Below, in pieces: positions 17,452 through 25,676 of a stretch of 64,000 nucleotides of DNA. Source of the stretch: Arcanobacterium pinnipediorum (GTDB lineage Bacteria; Actinomycetota; Actinomycetes; Actinomycetales; Actinomycetaceae). The translations under genes and the position numbers were made by a program. Under the pieces are notes generated by a model. It searched no databases, was not told the origin of the DNA, and saw only the letters and a list, made by a program, of their open reading frames with translations. Where the stretch lies: the NCBI RefSeq assembly GCF_023973165.1, contig NZ_CP099547.1, positions 558,001 to 622,000 on the forward strand. The letters run 5' to 3'. Numbering within the stretch: the stretch's first letter is position 1; each line of letters begins with the position of its first letter.

Positions 17452-17643
17452 CTATTCGTCGCTGAGCAGCAAGTTCGGGTTAGTTTCCATGAATTCGCGC
17501 AGGTACACGGCGATCTGCTGATTCGCAGCGTTCGGTGCTGGGTCGTTGTCGAGGTCGCGCAGGTATTCCATGAAGGCAAAGAGGCGCATGTTTTTCGCCA
17601 TCGCCCACACCGTGGCCTTATCAATCTCACTCACACCACCCAT
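17452..17643 (-). CDS. Possible small protein opposite the operon
   Basis: 63 residues in a gap otherwise free of genes, immediately after the polymerase stop. The sequence (MAKNMRLFAFMEYLRDLDND, then IAVYLREFMETNP) has protein-like composition and predicted helices. No clear ribosome site is seen, and GTG starts a few codons in are alternatives. It may be real, but support is modest. Confidence 0.4.
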   Translation of the reverse strand: MGGVSEIDKATVWAMAKNMRLFAFMEYLRDLDNDPAPNAANQQIAVYLREFMETNPNLLLSDE

Positions 17644-17688
17644 GTTCGCCCGCGCACTATCGATTGTCTGCGGGGTATACCCGGCATG

Positions 17689-17728
17689 GATTTAACACTT
17701 GTGGGTTTGTCGGCAGTGTGGTGAGGCC
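17689..17728 (+). repeat. 42-bp dispersed repeat, copy B
   Basis: GATTTAACACTT and GTCGGCAGTG are kept, with GTGGGTTT between them; the end diverges (TGGTGAGG). It lies about 65 bases before the antirepressor start, in the gap after DNA polymerase, consistent with a regulatory leader. Confidence 0.6.
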
Positions 17729-17790
17729 CTTAACGCTTGTGCCGCCCGGCATGACTTTTTCTCTTCGGGGTCTCGGGAAGGAACCCCGCC

Positions 17791-18558
17791 ATGGGAAACC
17801 AGATTCAATCATTTACCAATGACGTGTTCGGCACCATCCGCACCATCACTAACGATGGCCAGATCCTGTTTTGTGGGAAGGACGTCGCTACCGCACTCGG
17901 ATACCAGGATCCGACGAACGCCGTAAAGCTGCACTGCCGTGGGGTGGCAAATTACCACCCCATCGAAGATGCACTCGGCCGAACCCAAAACGCCCGCTTC
18001 ATTACCGAAGGTGACCTCTACCGCCTCATCATCTCCTCCAAACTTCCAGCAGCGCAGAAGTTCGAAGCCTGGGTGTTCGATGAGGTGTTGCCGACGATTC
18101 GCCGCCACGGCATGTACGCATACGACGAACTCCTCGCCGATGATGAATTCCTTGAGCATGCCATCGCCACGCTGCGTGCCGAGCGAGCCAAGCGCCTCGC
18201 CGCAGAGCAAGCCTTACTTGAAGCGGCACCGAAAGTCTCCTACTACGACCTCGTGCTGCAATCCGATTCGTTGCTGACGACGACCGCGATTGCGAAGGAC
18301 TACGGGCTGAGCGCGAAGAAGCTCAACCGGATCCTGCGTGATGCTCACGTGCAGTTCCACCAGTCTGGTCGTTGGTTCCTCTACGCCAAGTACGCCGAGC
18401 AGGGATACACCCAGTCCAAGACCCACGAATACGGCGAGGGTCAGACTCGCACCCACATGTACTGGACGCAAAAGGGTCGCCTGTTTATCTACGACCTGCT
18501 CAAGAACCAGCTCGGGATCCTGCCGGTGATTGAGCGTGAAAGTCAGGTGCAAGCATGA
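17791..18558 (+). CDS. Phage antirepressor (Bro-N plus KilAC)
   Basis: 255 residues. The Bro-N domain (1-105) has ILFCGKDVATALGYQDPTNAV, LYRLIISSKLPAAQKFEAWV and EVLPTIRRHGMY. The KilA-C type domain (about 145-255) has TTTAIAKDYGLSAKKLNRIL and YWTQKGRLFIYDLL. Such proteins regulate the switch out of lysogeny or bind DNA directly. It follows repeat copy B and overlaps the next gene by four bases. Confidence 0.9.
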   Translation: MGNQIQSFTNDVFGTIRTITNDGQILFCGKDVATALGYQDPTNAVKLHCRGVANYHPIEDALGRTQNARFITEGDLYRLIISSKLPAAQKFEAWVFDEVLPTIRRHGMYAYDELLADDEFLEHAIATLRAERAKRLAAEQALLEAAPKVSYYDLVLQSDSLLTTTAIAKDYGLSAKKLNRILRDAHVQFHQSGRWFLYAKYAEQGYTQSKTHEYGEGQTRTHMYWTQKGRLFIYDLLKNQLGILPVIERESQVQA

Positions 18559-18992
18559 GCACGACGGCTCTCGATATTGGGTTTTCAAAGAAGAACACCG
18601 AAGGGTACCTGGATCTAACGAGCTACCACGCTTTGAAAAAGCTCCAGCGTGAACAATTCGGATACCGTCCACTCATCTACATCTGCTCGCCTTACTCCTG
18701 CAACACGCAAGCGAACGTTGAGCTCGCCCGCCAATTCTGCGCCTTCGCAGTGGCGGCGGGCAAGATCCCGTTCGCCCCACACCTGCACTATCCGCAGTTC
18801 ATGGATGACGACGATCCTGATCAGCGTGAGTTAGCGATGTTTTTCAACAGGGTGCTGCTCGCCAAGTGCGAAGCCCTGTGGGCGTATGTCGGACACGTCA
18901 GCCCTGGTATGCGTCTGGAGATCGGGTGGGCGCGCGACCTCGAGTTGCCGATTAAGTTTTTCGATTCTGATTTCAAGGAGGTCACCCCATGA
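18555..18992 (+). CDS. DUF4406/deoxyribosyltransferase-like phage protein
   Basis: 145 residues with YICSPYSCNTQANVELARQF near residue 41, APHLHYPQF and PGMRLEIGWAR. This is the fold of nucleoside 2-deoxyribosyltransferase-like proteins (DUF4406/DUF7768), which act on nucleotides or nucleosides. In phages it may alter the nucleotide pool. Embedded by 4-bp overlaps between antirepressor and primase genes. Confidence 0.75.
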   Translation: MSTTALDIGFSKKNTEGYLDLTSYHALKKLQREQFGYRPLIYICSPYSCNTQANVELARQFCAFAVAAGKIPFAPHLHYPQFMDDDDPDQRELAMFFNRVLLAKCEALWAYVGHVSPGMRLEIGWARDLELPIKFFDSDFKEVTP

Positions 18993-21250
18993 CCACGCCC
19001 TTCACCTTGTTCGCCGCCACGGTTACCGGCGTTCAGAACAACAACCACTACCCAAACCAACATCTGGTCGCCGACGCGGCATCCCTGTCTGCAGCCGCTG
19101 CCTTTGATCATGTGGCAGCCACGTATGTGAATAAGCGCCGCTCATCGGCAGCGTTCATCTCCTCGGATTGCGTGGTGATGGATATCGACAACGACCACAC
19201 CGAAACCCAAACCGACTGGATCACCCCAGAACGCTTGGGTGAGCTCATGTCTGGTGTGGAGTTCATGACCGCCACTTCTCGCAACCACATGAAATCAAAG
19301 GGTGTGCTCTCGGCGCGGCCGCGTTTCCACGTCTACTTCCCAATCCGAGAAGTACGCGACGCGGACGAGTATGCGGGGTTGAAGCACCGCCTCGCGAGCA
19401 GGTTTGGGTTCTTCGATCGCAACGCTCTCGATGCAGGAAGGTTTATCTACGGCACGTCGAACCCGGTGGTTACAGTGAATGGGGGCGACCAGTTGCTTGA
19501 TGGCTGGTTGGATATGGCTGATGAGCAGGACGTGTTCGCCGCCTTCGACCAGAGCACTTTGGTCATTGGCGAAGGCTCTCGCAACGCCACCCTCTCGCGC
19601 TTCGCAGGCAGGGTGCTCATCCGCTACGGCGAGACCGACCAAGCCCGCGACCTCTTCGACCGGAAAGCCAACCTGTGCGAACCACCGCTCAGTGACAGTG
19701 AGCTGACGACGATTTGGAATAGTGCCTGTAGGTTTGCTTCGAAAGTCGCCTCCGACCCGGGCTATCTGCCGCCCGAGGCGTATGAAGCATTGGCGGGTTT
19801 GCGTCCGGATGATTTTTCCGATGTCGGTCAGGCAGACACATTAGCTGGCGAATATGCGAACAAGATCCGCTACTCACTAGCCACCAAGTGGCTCGTCTAC
19901 GACCGGGGCGTGTGGGATGAGAACGACCTGTCCGCACAAGGCGTGGTTCAGGAGCTAACCTCCCGCCAACTCGAAGAAGCAGACCGCCTCATCGCATCCA
20001 CGTGGGAGACCATGACAGCAACCGGCGCAGATATCGTGATGGCCTCAGCCTCGTCGAAAGCACGCGGACTTGCCAAGCTCACGCCAGTGCAGGCGGCCGC
20101 GTTTCGGACCTGGGATGAGGCAAAGAACTACCACAAGTTCGTTCTCTCCAGGCGCTTGTCCCGCAACATTACGGCCACGTTGAAAGAAGCCGGGCCAATC
20201 TTGCAGGTACGTATCCGCGACCTCGACGTCGACCCCTACCAGCTCAACACCCCAACCGGGACGTGGGATCTCCGCGACGGTGCCAGCCACGAGCACAACC
20301 CGGCAGATCTGCTGACCAAGCAGACCGCTGTTGGGCCAAGCGATGACGGCGCACAGATCTGGGCTGACGCGCTCGATGTGTTCTTTCAAGGAGACGTCGA
20401 GTTGATTGGTTACGTGCAGCGTATTGTCGGCTTGGCGGTGATCGGGCAGGTCTTCGTTGAAGCTCTCGTGATCGCCTATGGGGATGGACGTAACGGCAAA
20501 TCCACGTTTTGGAACACGATTGCCCGCGTGTTGGGTACGTATTCGGGTACGATCTCAGCTGACGCGCTCACGGTTGGGGTTCGCCGTAACGTCAAACCTG
20601 AACTCGCTGAAGCTCGAGGTAAACGTCTCTTGATCGCGGCTGAAACCGAAGAAGGCATGCGCCTATCGACCTCGAACGTCAAACAGCTTGCATCAACCGA
20701 TCAGATCTCGGCAGAGAAAAAGTTCAAGGATCCTTTCGCCTTTACTCCTTCCCACACGCTGGTTTTGTATACGAACCATCTGCCGCGTGTGGGAGCCATG
20801 GACGCAGGCATCTGGCGCAGGCTCATCGTCATCCCGTTTAACGCCACTATCGAAGGCGTTACGGATGTAAAGAACTATGCCGACCACCTCTACGAACACG
20901 CTGGCGGGGCGATCCTTGCGTGGATTATGCAAGGAGCTCGCCTCATCCATGCCGAGGGCTACAAGCTCATCCCGCCGCCTCAGGTCGTTCAAGCCTCACA
21001 GGCCTATAAGGAAGACAACGACTGGTTCTCCCAGTTCCTTGAAGACTCATGCGACGTCGAGGACGGATTGTCAGAGCGCGCTGGTGACCTCTACCAGGCG
21101 TATCGGGCGTGGGCGCAAAACACCTCCGGGTGGGCGCGCCCCATGGTTGACTTCAACGCTGCGGTCGAACAGGCCGGATTCGTGCGGAAAAAGAACAAGC
21201 ACGGCATGTACGTCTACGGGCTCGCAATCAAATCCGAGTTCGACAACTAA
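18989..21250 (+). CDS. Phage primase-helicase (AEP primase plus D5/P4-type SF3 helicase)
   Basis: 753 residues. The N terminus resembles a primase-polymerase with VVMDIDNDH and PRFHVYFPIR. The D5_N region follows, then an SF3 helicase with Walker A GDGRNGKSTFWNTIARVLG (about 495), Walker B-like RLLIAAETEEG, and the P4-type arginine finger region IWRRLIVIPF (about 613). It starts and unwinds the fork and primes the family A polymerase upstream. Confidence 0.9.
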   Translation: MTTPFTLFAATVTGVQNNNHYPNQHLVADAASLSAAAAFDHVAATYVNKRRSSAAFISSDCVVMDIDNDHTETQTDWITPERLGELMSGVEFMTATSRNHMKSKGVLSARPRFHVYFPIREVRDADEYAGLKHRLASRFGFFDRNALDAGRFIYGTSNPVVTVNGGDQLLDGWLDMADEQDVFAAFDQSTLVIGEGSRNATLSRFAGRVLIRYGETDQARDLFDRKANLCEPPLSDSELTTIWNSACRFASKVASDPGYLPPEAYEALAGLRPDDFSDVGQADTLAGEYANKIRYSLATKWLVYDRGVWDENDLSAQGVVQELTSRQLEEADRLIASTWETMTATGADIVMASASSKARGLAKLTPVQAAAFRTWDEAKNYHKFVLSRRLSRNITATLKEAGPILQVRIRDLDVDPYQLNTPTGTWDLRDGASHEHNPADLLTKQTAVGPSDDGAQIWADALDVFFQGDVELIGYVQRIVGLAVIGQVFVEALVIAYGDGRNGKSTFWNTIARVLGTYSGTISADALTVGVRRNVKPELAEARGKRLLIAAETEEGMRLSTSNVKQLASTDQISAEKKFKDPFAFTPSHTLVLYTNHLPRVGAMDAGIWRRLIVIPFNATIEGVTDVKNYADHLYEHAGGAILAWIMQGARLIHAEGYKLIPPPQVVQASQAYKEDNDWFSQFLEDSCDVEDGLSERAGDLYQAYRAWAQNTSGWARPMVDFNAAVEQAGFVRKKNKHGMYVYGLAIKSEFDN

Positions 21251-21387
21251 CCCCATGGTGACGAGCTGTGACGAACCATTCCCTACCTTACGCATGTGAA
21301 ATTACATGGTGTTTTTCTCTATATAAAAGGTTAGGAACGACTCGTCACATGCCATCACCCCTGAAAATACGAACTCAAGGAGTGACT

Positions 21388-21666
21388 ATGAACGAACGAA
21401 GCATAGAACACCAGCTCAAGAAAATCGTTGAAGCCTCTGGTGGCTTGTGCTGGAAGCTTGTCTGCCCTGGAACCACAGGCGTACCTGACCGGATATGCCT
21501 GATGAACAGCCGGATCGTGTTTGTTGAGCTGAAAGCATCAGGAAAACAACCTCGCCCAATCCAAGTGCGTCGGATGAACCAGCTACGCGACCAAGGATTC
21601 CAGACCTTCATCGTCGATTCGGTGGACGGCATACGGGAGGTGCTTGATGCACTATCAGCCACATAA
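21388..21666 (+). CDS. VRR-NUC domain endonuclease
   Basis: 92 residues from ATG 21388 after CAAGGAG. Motifs: EHQLKKIVEASGGLCWKL, GVPDRICLM, VFVELKASGKQPRPIQ and the final helix. The PD...ExK triad is D34, E48 and K50 by my count. Stand-alone VRR-NUC proteins pair with the SNF2 helicase in phage replication modules; the genes overlap by 20 bp here. Likely processes branched DNA. Confidence 0.9.
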   Translation: MNERSIEHQLKKIVEASGGLCWKLVCPGTTGVPDRICLMNSRIVFVELKASGKQPRPIQVRRMNQLRDQGFQTFIVDSVDGIREVLDALSAT

Positions 21667-23023
21667 CTACCAAACCACCGCGACCCAATACATCATCGAC
21701 CACCCCGAAGCAGCGATCCTCCTCGGAATGGGCTTAGGCAAGAGTGTCATCACGTTGACGGCGATCTGGCAGCTCATGCTCGACTACTTCACCGTCCGCC
21801 GCGTCCTCGTCATCGCACCCTTACGTGTTGCTCGCGATACGTGGCCCGCAGAAGTAGCCAAGTGGGATCACCTTGACGGTCTCACCGTCGCGGTCGCTGT
21901 CGGAACCAAACACGACCGGCTTGACGCGTTAGCTGCGTCTGCGATGGTGACTGTCATCAACCGTGAAAACATCCCATGGCTCATCGGCCAACTCGGCAAT
22001 AGCTGGCCGTTCGACATGGTCATCATCGACGAACTCTCCAGCTTCAAAAACCACCGAGCCAAAAGGTTCACGGCGCTGGTGAAAATGCGACCCTATGTGA
22101 AGCGGTGGGTCGGGCTGACCGGTACGCCCGCATCGAACGGGCTGATGGATGTGTGGGCGCAATTCCGTCTCCTCGACGGCGGGCAACGTTTGGGTAGGTT
22201 CATTACCCGTTATCGCGAGCGCTGGTTCGTGCCTGATAAGCGTAATGGGATGCAGGTGTTTACCTACAAGCCGCGTGTGGGTGCTGAGGATGAGATCTAC
22301 GGAGCGATCGGTGACATGACGTTGTCGATGAGAACCACCGACCATCTGCAGCTGCCGGAGCTGACGGTGACGACGATGCCCGTGACGTTGGAGCCGAAAG
22401 AACGACGCGTGTATGAGCAACTCAAGGCCGATCTCGTCCTCCAACTTGATGGGGAGACGGTTGACGCCGCGAATGCCGCCGCCTTGTCGGGGAAGCTCCT
22501 GCAGTTAGCGTCGGGCGCGATCTACACCGGCGACGGTCAGTGGGCGGGCGTGCATGAGCGGAAGCTTGACGCTCTCGAAGACCTCATCGAAGCAGCCAAC
22601 GGGTCTCCGCTGTTGGTGGCGTATTGGTTTGCTCATGACCGCGAGCGCATCACCGCCCAGCTCCCGCAAGCACGGGAGCTCAAAACGAGCGCGGATATCG
22701 AGGCCTGGAACAGAGGCGAGATCACGCTTGGGCTGATACATCCCGCGAGCGCGGGTCACGGGCTGAACTTGCAGGCGGGCGGGCATCTGCTGGTGTGGTT
22801 CTCACTGACCTGGAGTTTGGAGCTCTACCAGCAAACCAACGCGCGGATCTATCGGCAAGGGCAGAGTGAGCCGGTCACGATCACGCACCTGGTCGCTGAA
22901 GGGACGCTCGATGAAGCCGTCCTCAAAGCCCTCGATGCGAAAGACGCTACACAGGCTGCGTTGATTGACGCGGTCACACACGAAATCCGCACAACCACTG
23001 AAAGGACAAGCTCATGCATGTGA
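21647..23023 (+). CDS. SNF2-family phage helicase
   Basis: 458 residues from ATG 21647 (GGGAGG six bases upstream; a TTG three bases earlier is less likely). Motif I ILLGMGLGKSVITL, motif II VIIDELSSFKN (DExx with S), motif III GLTGTPASNG, motif V HAGHGLNL-like (ASAGHGLNLQ) and motif VI QQTNARIYRQGQ. The late motifs lie in the second RecA domain. Works with VRR-NUC in replication or recombination. Confidence 0.95.
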   Translation: MHYQPHNYQTTATQYIIDHPEAAILLGMGLGKSVITLTAIWQLMLDYFTVRRVLVIAPLRVARDTWPAEVAKWDHLDGLTVAVAVGTKHDRLDALAASAMVTVINRENIPWLIGQLGNSWPFDMVIIDELSSFKNHRAKRFTALVKMRPYVKRWVGLTGTPASNGLMDVWAQFRLLDGGQRLGRFITRYRERWFVPDKRNGMQVFTYKPRVGAEDEIYGAIGDMTLSMRTTDHLQLPELTVTTMPVTLEPKERRVYEQLKADLVLQLDGETVDAANAAALSGKLLQLASGAIYTGDGQWAGVHERKLDALEDLIEAANGSPLLVAYWFAHDRERITAQLPQARELKTSADIEAWNRGEITLGLIHPASAGHGLNLQAGGHLLVWFSLTWSLELYQQTNARIYRQGQSEPVTITHLVAEGTLDEAVLKALDAKDATQAALIDAVTHEIRTTTERTSSCM

Positions 23024-23472
23024 TGACGAAATACCTCGACACAAAGAAAGCCGCGATCGCCGCCCTGCAGGATTATGCGGTGATGGAGCAGATTATCGAG
23101 AGTACCGACGACGCCATCAAAACCGCTTATGCTGACGCGTCCAGCCCCGCATCCCCACGTATGGACGGCACACCACCATCAGGTGATCTCCACGCTTCAG
23201 AGAACAGGATCGTTGCCAGCATTGAGCGGATCGATGCGTACAAGGCCCGCTACTTGCAGGCTCGTCAGTACATGGACTGGTTTCTGCCCGCGTGGGAAGT
23301 CATCGCTGAAGACGACCGGTACATCCTCGAAGGGTTCTTCCTCAGCGAGGGGACACAGGACGAGAAGGTGTCGATGATCGCCGATCACTTCTACGTCGAA
23401 CGTGACACCGTCTATCGGCGTAAGAATCGTGCCCTCGACAGGTTCGCCACCGCCTTGTACGGGCAGCTCTAG
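23014..23472 (+). CDS. ArpU/RinA-like late transcription activator (DUF1492-type)
   Basis: 152 residues, ATG 23014 after AAAGGA, overlapping the helicase end by 10 bp. N-terminal helical bundle, then a C-terminal region-4-like HTH (ILEGFFLSEGTQDEKVSMIADHFYVERDTVYRRKNRAL). Proteins of this kind sit between early and late genes and switch on packaging and head genes. A hairpin follows. Confidence 0.8.
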   Translation: MHVMTKYLDTKKAAIAALQDYAVMEQIIESTDDAIKTAYADASSPASPRMDGTPPSGDLHASENRIVASIERIDAYKARYLQARQYMDWFLPAWEVIAEDDRYILEGFFLSEGTQDEKVSMIADHFYVERDTVYRRKNRALDRFATALYGQL

Positions 23473-23548
23473 CGTTAGCGGGTATCCGAAACATGCGATA
23501 GAAAACCGCATATCAGTGTGAGAACATGTAAGTGGTTGAAAAGTAGGA

Positions 23549-23584
23549 GAAGCCCCAAGAACCCACACGGGAACTTGGGGCTTC
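23549..23584 (+). terminator. Hairpin after the early operon
   Basis: Perfect 11-bp stem GAAGCCCCAAG / CTTGGGGCTTC with a 14-base loop, between the late activator and the HNH gene. No real T-run follows, so it may be a weak terminator, an antitermination site or a processing site. Confidence 0.6.
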
Positions 23585-23611
23585 ACCATGCTAGGGAAAG
23601 GAGCCAGTGCG

Positions 23612-23989
23612 ATGCCAATCAAACCAGCCTCCCCGTGCTCCCACCCCGGATGCCCAGCACTGACCCGCGAACGCTACTGCGAGACCCATGCCAAGGCTGA
23701 GGATGTGCGGTATCGGAAGTATCAGCGTGATCGGAAGATCAACCGCCGCTACGGGTCGCGGTGGCGTAAGATCCGCGCTGCCTACGTCGCCCAGCACCCG
23801 CTCTGCGAAGACTGCCTCGAGGCCGGTCGGTACACACCCGTGCAGGAAGTCCACCACGTGCTCCCGCTTGAACACGGCGGCACCCACGACTTCGACAACC
23901 TGCGGAGCTTGTGCAAGCCCTGCCATTCACGCCAGAGCGCGCTCGATGATGACCGGTGGAGGCAAGCGCCTCGGGTCTACACGTATTAG
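23612..23989 (+). CDS. HNH endonuclease of the packaging module
   Basis: 125 residues from ATG 23612 (AAAGGAG eight bases upstream). Zinc pair CSHPGCP and CETH at the N terminus, then the HNH unit: LCEDCLEAG, VHHVLPLEHGGTHDFDNL and LCKPCHSRQS. Phage HNH proteins next to terminase genes take part in DNA packaging cleavage. It overlaps the minus-strand gene after it by four bases. Confidence 0.9.
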   Translation: MPIKPASPCSHPGCPALTRERYCETHAKAEDVRYRKYQRDRKINRRYGSRWRKIRAAYVAQHPLCEDCLEAGRYTPVQEVHHVLPLEHGGTHDFDNLRSLCKPCHSRQSALDDDRWRQAPRVYTY

Positions 23990-24237
23990 CCAACGGAGTC
24001 GATGGCGTTCTTCGCTGTCACGAGGTCTGCTCCGGTGCGTTCACGGTACGCCTTGATGGCCTCGACCTTACGTCCAGAGGTGGCAAGCTGACGTTCCTCA
24101 GCTGACACGCCGAAAACGTCGACATTGCTTGCCTCATCGCCGAGGCGTTCCTTCAATTGCGCAACGAGTATCAAGAGTCGCTGATTCTCGCGCCGTAAAC
24201 GCTCGATTTCCCGAGCCTGATCAAACCATTTGCCCAT
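23986..24237 (-). CDS. Coiled coil plus L7/L12-like C-terminal domain protein
   Basis: 83 residues. The N-terminal REIERLRRENQRLLILVAQL is a short coiled coil. The C-terminal RKVEAIKAYRERTGADLVTA matches the helical hairpin of ribosomal protein L7/L12 C-terminal domains, which bind translation factors. AGAGGG precedes the ATG. Minus strand and convergent with the HNH gene, thus a probable inserted cargo gene. Function unknown. Confidence 0.65.
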   Translation of the reverse strand: MGKWFDQAREIERLRRENQRLLILVAQLKERLGDEASNVDVFGVSAEERQLATSGRKVEAIKAYRERTGADLVTAKNAIDSVG

Positions 24238-24405
24238 CGTTCGCCCTCTCTAAAGAAGCCGTCTTCGTCGTTTCCATTTTCTCACAGACGGGTAGGGGCG
24301 GTCAGATCTCTACGACCTGGTCGGAGGTCAGCGGGCGGGGCCAACCGTGCGCAAAATGAACGAATCAAACAGGGTATTGACCCCGTCGTGCTGAGTTGGC
24401 GCGTT

Positions 24406-24972
24406 TTACGGTTTCTGTTTTGGGGTTTTCGGGTGTGATTTGTTGGCTTTCTGGTGGGCGCGCAGTTTCTTAATGGCCCAGGCGTAGTGGCTGGGTGCTG
24501 CTGAGACCATGTAGGAGCCTAACGAGGTGGTTCCTGTCCACGGGAAGTACTTTTTAGTGAACAGTTCCTCATCGGTGAAGCTTTCGATGAGCTCGAGGAT
24601 CTGTGAATGGCTCGAGGTCAGCATCTCTTGAATCTCACTCAGCGGCGTGTCTTGGTAGTGCTCCCAGATTTGCGTGTTCAGGGCTGGCGTGGTCCGCCAC
24701 GTGTGCGGCGGGGGCAGGAATGGGCAGGCGGTCCCGTTTTGATTGGCTTCAACGAAGTCGAACAGCATTTTTTGCCACGCGTAGAGGTGGGCAAGGACGT
24801 CGCGCAGATTCTTGTCCCTGCCCCAGTGGGCTTCATGATGGTCGAAGTCAGCGCCGAAAAACAGGCTGACACTTTCTATCTCGGGTCGCATGGAGTCAAT
24901 TAACGCCTGCAGCACGTCCCATTGGGAAGTGGTTGCTTCCAGCAGTTCTGTTTTCGTTTTCGCTCGGGCCAT
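24406..24972 (-). CDS. ClbS/DfsB-family four-helix protein
   Basis: 188 residues from ATG 24972 (MARAKTKTELLEATTSQWD). DLRDVLAHLYAWQKMLF-type helix (here LRDVLAHLYAWQKML) and FTDEELFTKKYFPWTGTTSLGSYMVSAAPSHYAWAIKKL match ClbS/DfsB (DUF1706) proteins. ClbS itself hydrolyses the colibactin warhead and protects DNA; most family members have no known substrate. The basic tail KKLRAHQKANKSHPKTPKQK is notable. Located between HNH and terminase as cargo. Confidence 0.85.
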   Translation of the reverse strand: MARAKTKTELLEATTSQWDVLQALIDSMRPEIESVSLFFGADFDHHEAHWGRDKNLRDVLAHLYAWQKMLFDFVEANQNGTACPFLPPPHTWRTTPALNTQIWEHYQDTPLSEIQEMLTSSHSQILELIESFTDEELFTKKYFPWTGTTSLGSYMVSAAPSHYAWAIKKLRAHQKANKSHPKTPKQKP

Positions 24973-25022
24973 ACCTAATTGAAACACAGGACTGCACGAA
25001 ATTAGTAGAGGAGGCTTAGGGC

Positions 25023-25595
25023 GTGGCGAAAGATGGCACTAACCGTGGCGGACGCCGCGTGAGAGCAGGAGCGAAGCCTGAACCTTTGAATGAGAAGCTC
25101 GCAGCAGGCCGCCCAGCTACCCGCCTTGAAGGCCCACTCAATGAGCCGTTCGATTTCGAGGGCGGCGATATTGGTGATGGCGCGGTGCTTGCTGGTGAGG
25201 TCATGCCCGAGCCGTCGGATTATCTTTCTGAGGTGCAGCGTGATGGTAAGCCGCTCGGTGCTGATTTGGTGTATCGGGAAACATGGCAGTGGCTTGATGT
25301 CCGTGGCTGTTCGCAGTTTGTGGCACCACGGCTGATTGAGGCGTATGCGCAGGCGTTTGCTCGGTATGTGCAGTGTGAGCAGGCGATTTCCAAGTTCGGT
25401 CTGTTGGGTAAGCATCCGACGACGGGTGCTGCGATCGCGTCTCCGTTCGTTGCTATGTCCCAGAGCTTTGGTAAGCAGGCGAATGTGTATTGGTATGAGA
25501 TTTACGAGATTGTGCGTGCTACGTGCACGAGTGATTATTCGGGCGGCGCTCCTGGTGATGATGTGATGGAGCAGTTGCTTAAAGCCCGCTCCTAA
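25023..25595 (+). CDS. terS: Terminase small subunit (P27-like)
   Basis: 190 residues, GTG start after GAGGAGG. Basic N terminus (NRGGRRVRAGAKPEP), ETWQWLDVRGCSQFVAPRLI, then helices including YVQCEQAISKFGLLGKHPTTG and ASPFVAMSQSFGKQANVYWYEIYEIV, as in P27-type small terminases. It recognises phage DNA for packaging. Unusually separated from the large subunit (29340) by metK, a methyltransferase and three small genes. Confidence 0.85.
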   Translation: MAKDGTNRGGRRVRAGAKPEPLNEKLAAGRPATRLEGPLNEPFDFEGGDIGDGAVLAGEVMPEPSDYLSEVQRDGKPLGADLVYRETWQWLDVRGCSQFVAPRLIEAYAQAFARYVQCEQAISKFGLLGKHPTTGAAIASPFVAMSQSFGKQANVYWYEIYEIVRATCTSDYSGGAPGDDVMEQLLKARS

Positions 25596-25613
25596 ACGCC
25601 CTTTGATTTTTGT

Positions 25614-25643
25614 GTGCCTGCCCCGGATGGGCGGGCACTTTTT
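25614..25643 (+). terminator. Rho-independent-like terminator
   Basis: 10-bp stem (25614-25623 with 25629-25638, one G-T pair), loop CGGAT, then TTTTT. It lies between terS and metK, so metK and the methyltransferase may depend on readthrough or a promoter in the short gap. Confidence 0.7.
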
Positions 25644-25676
25644 CGTGCCCTGATTTTTTAGAAAGTGAGTGTGTGT

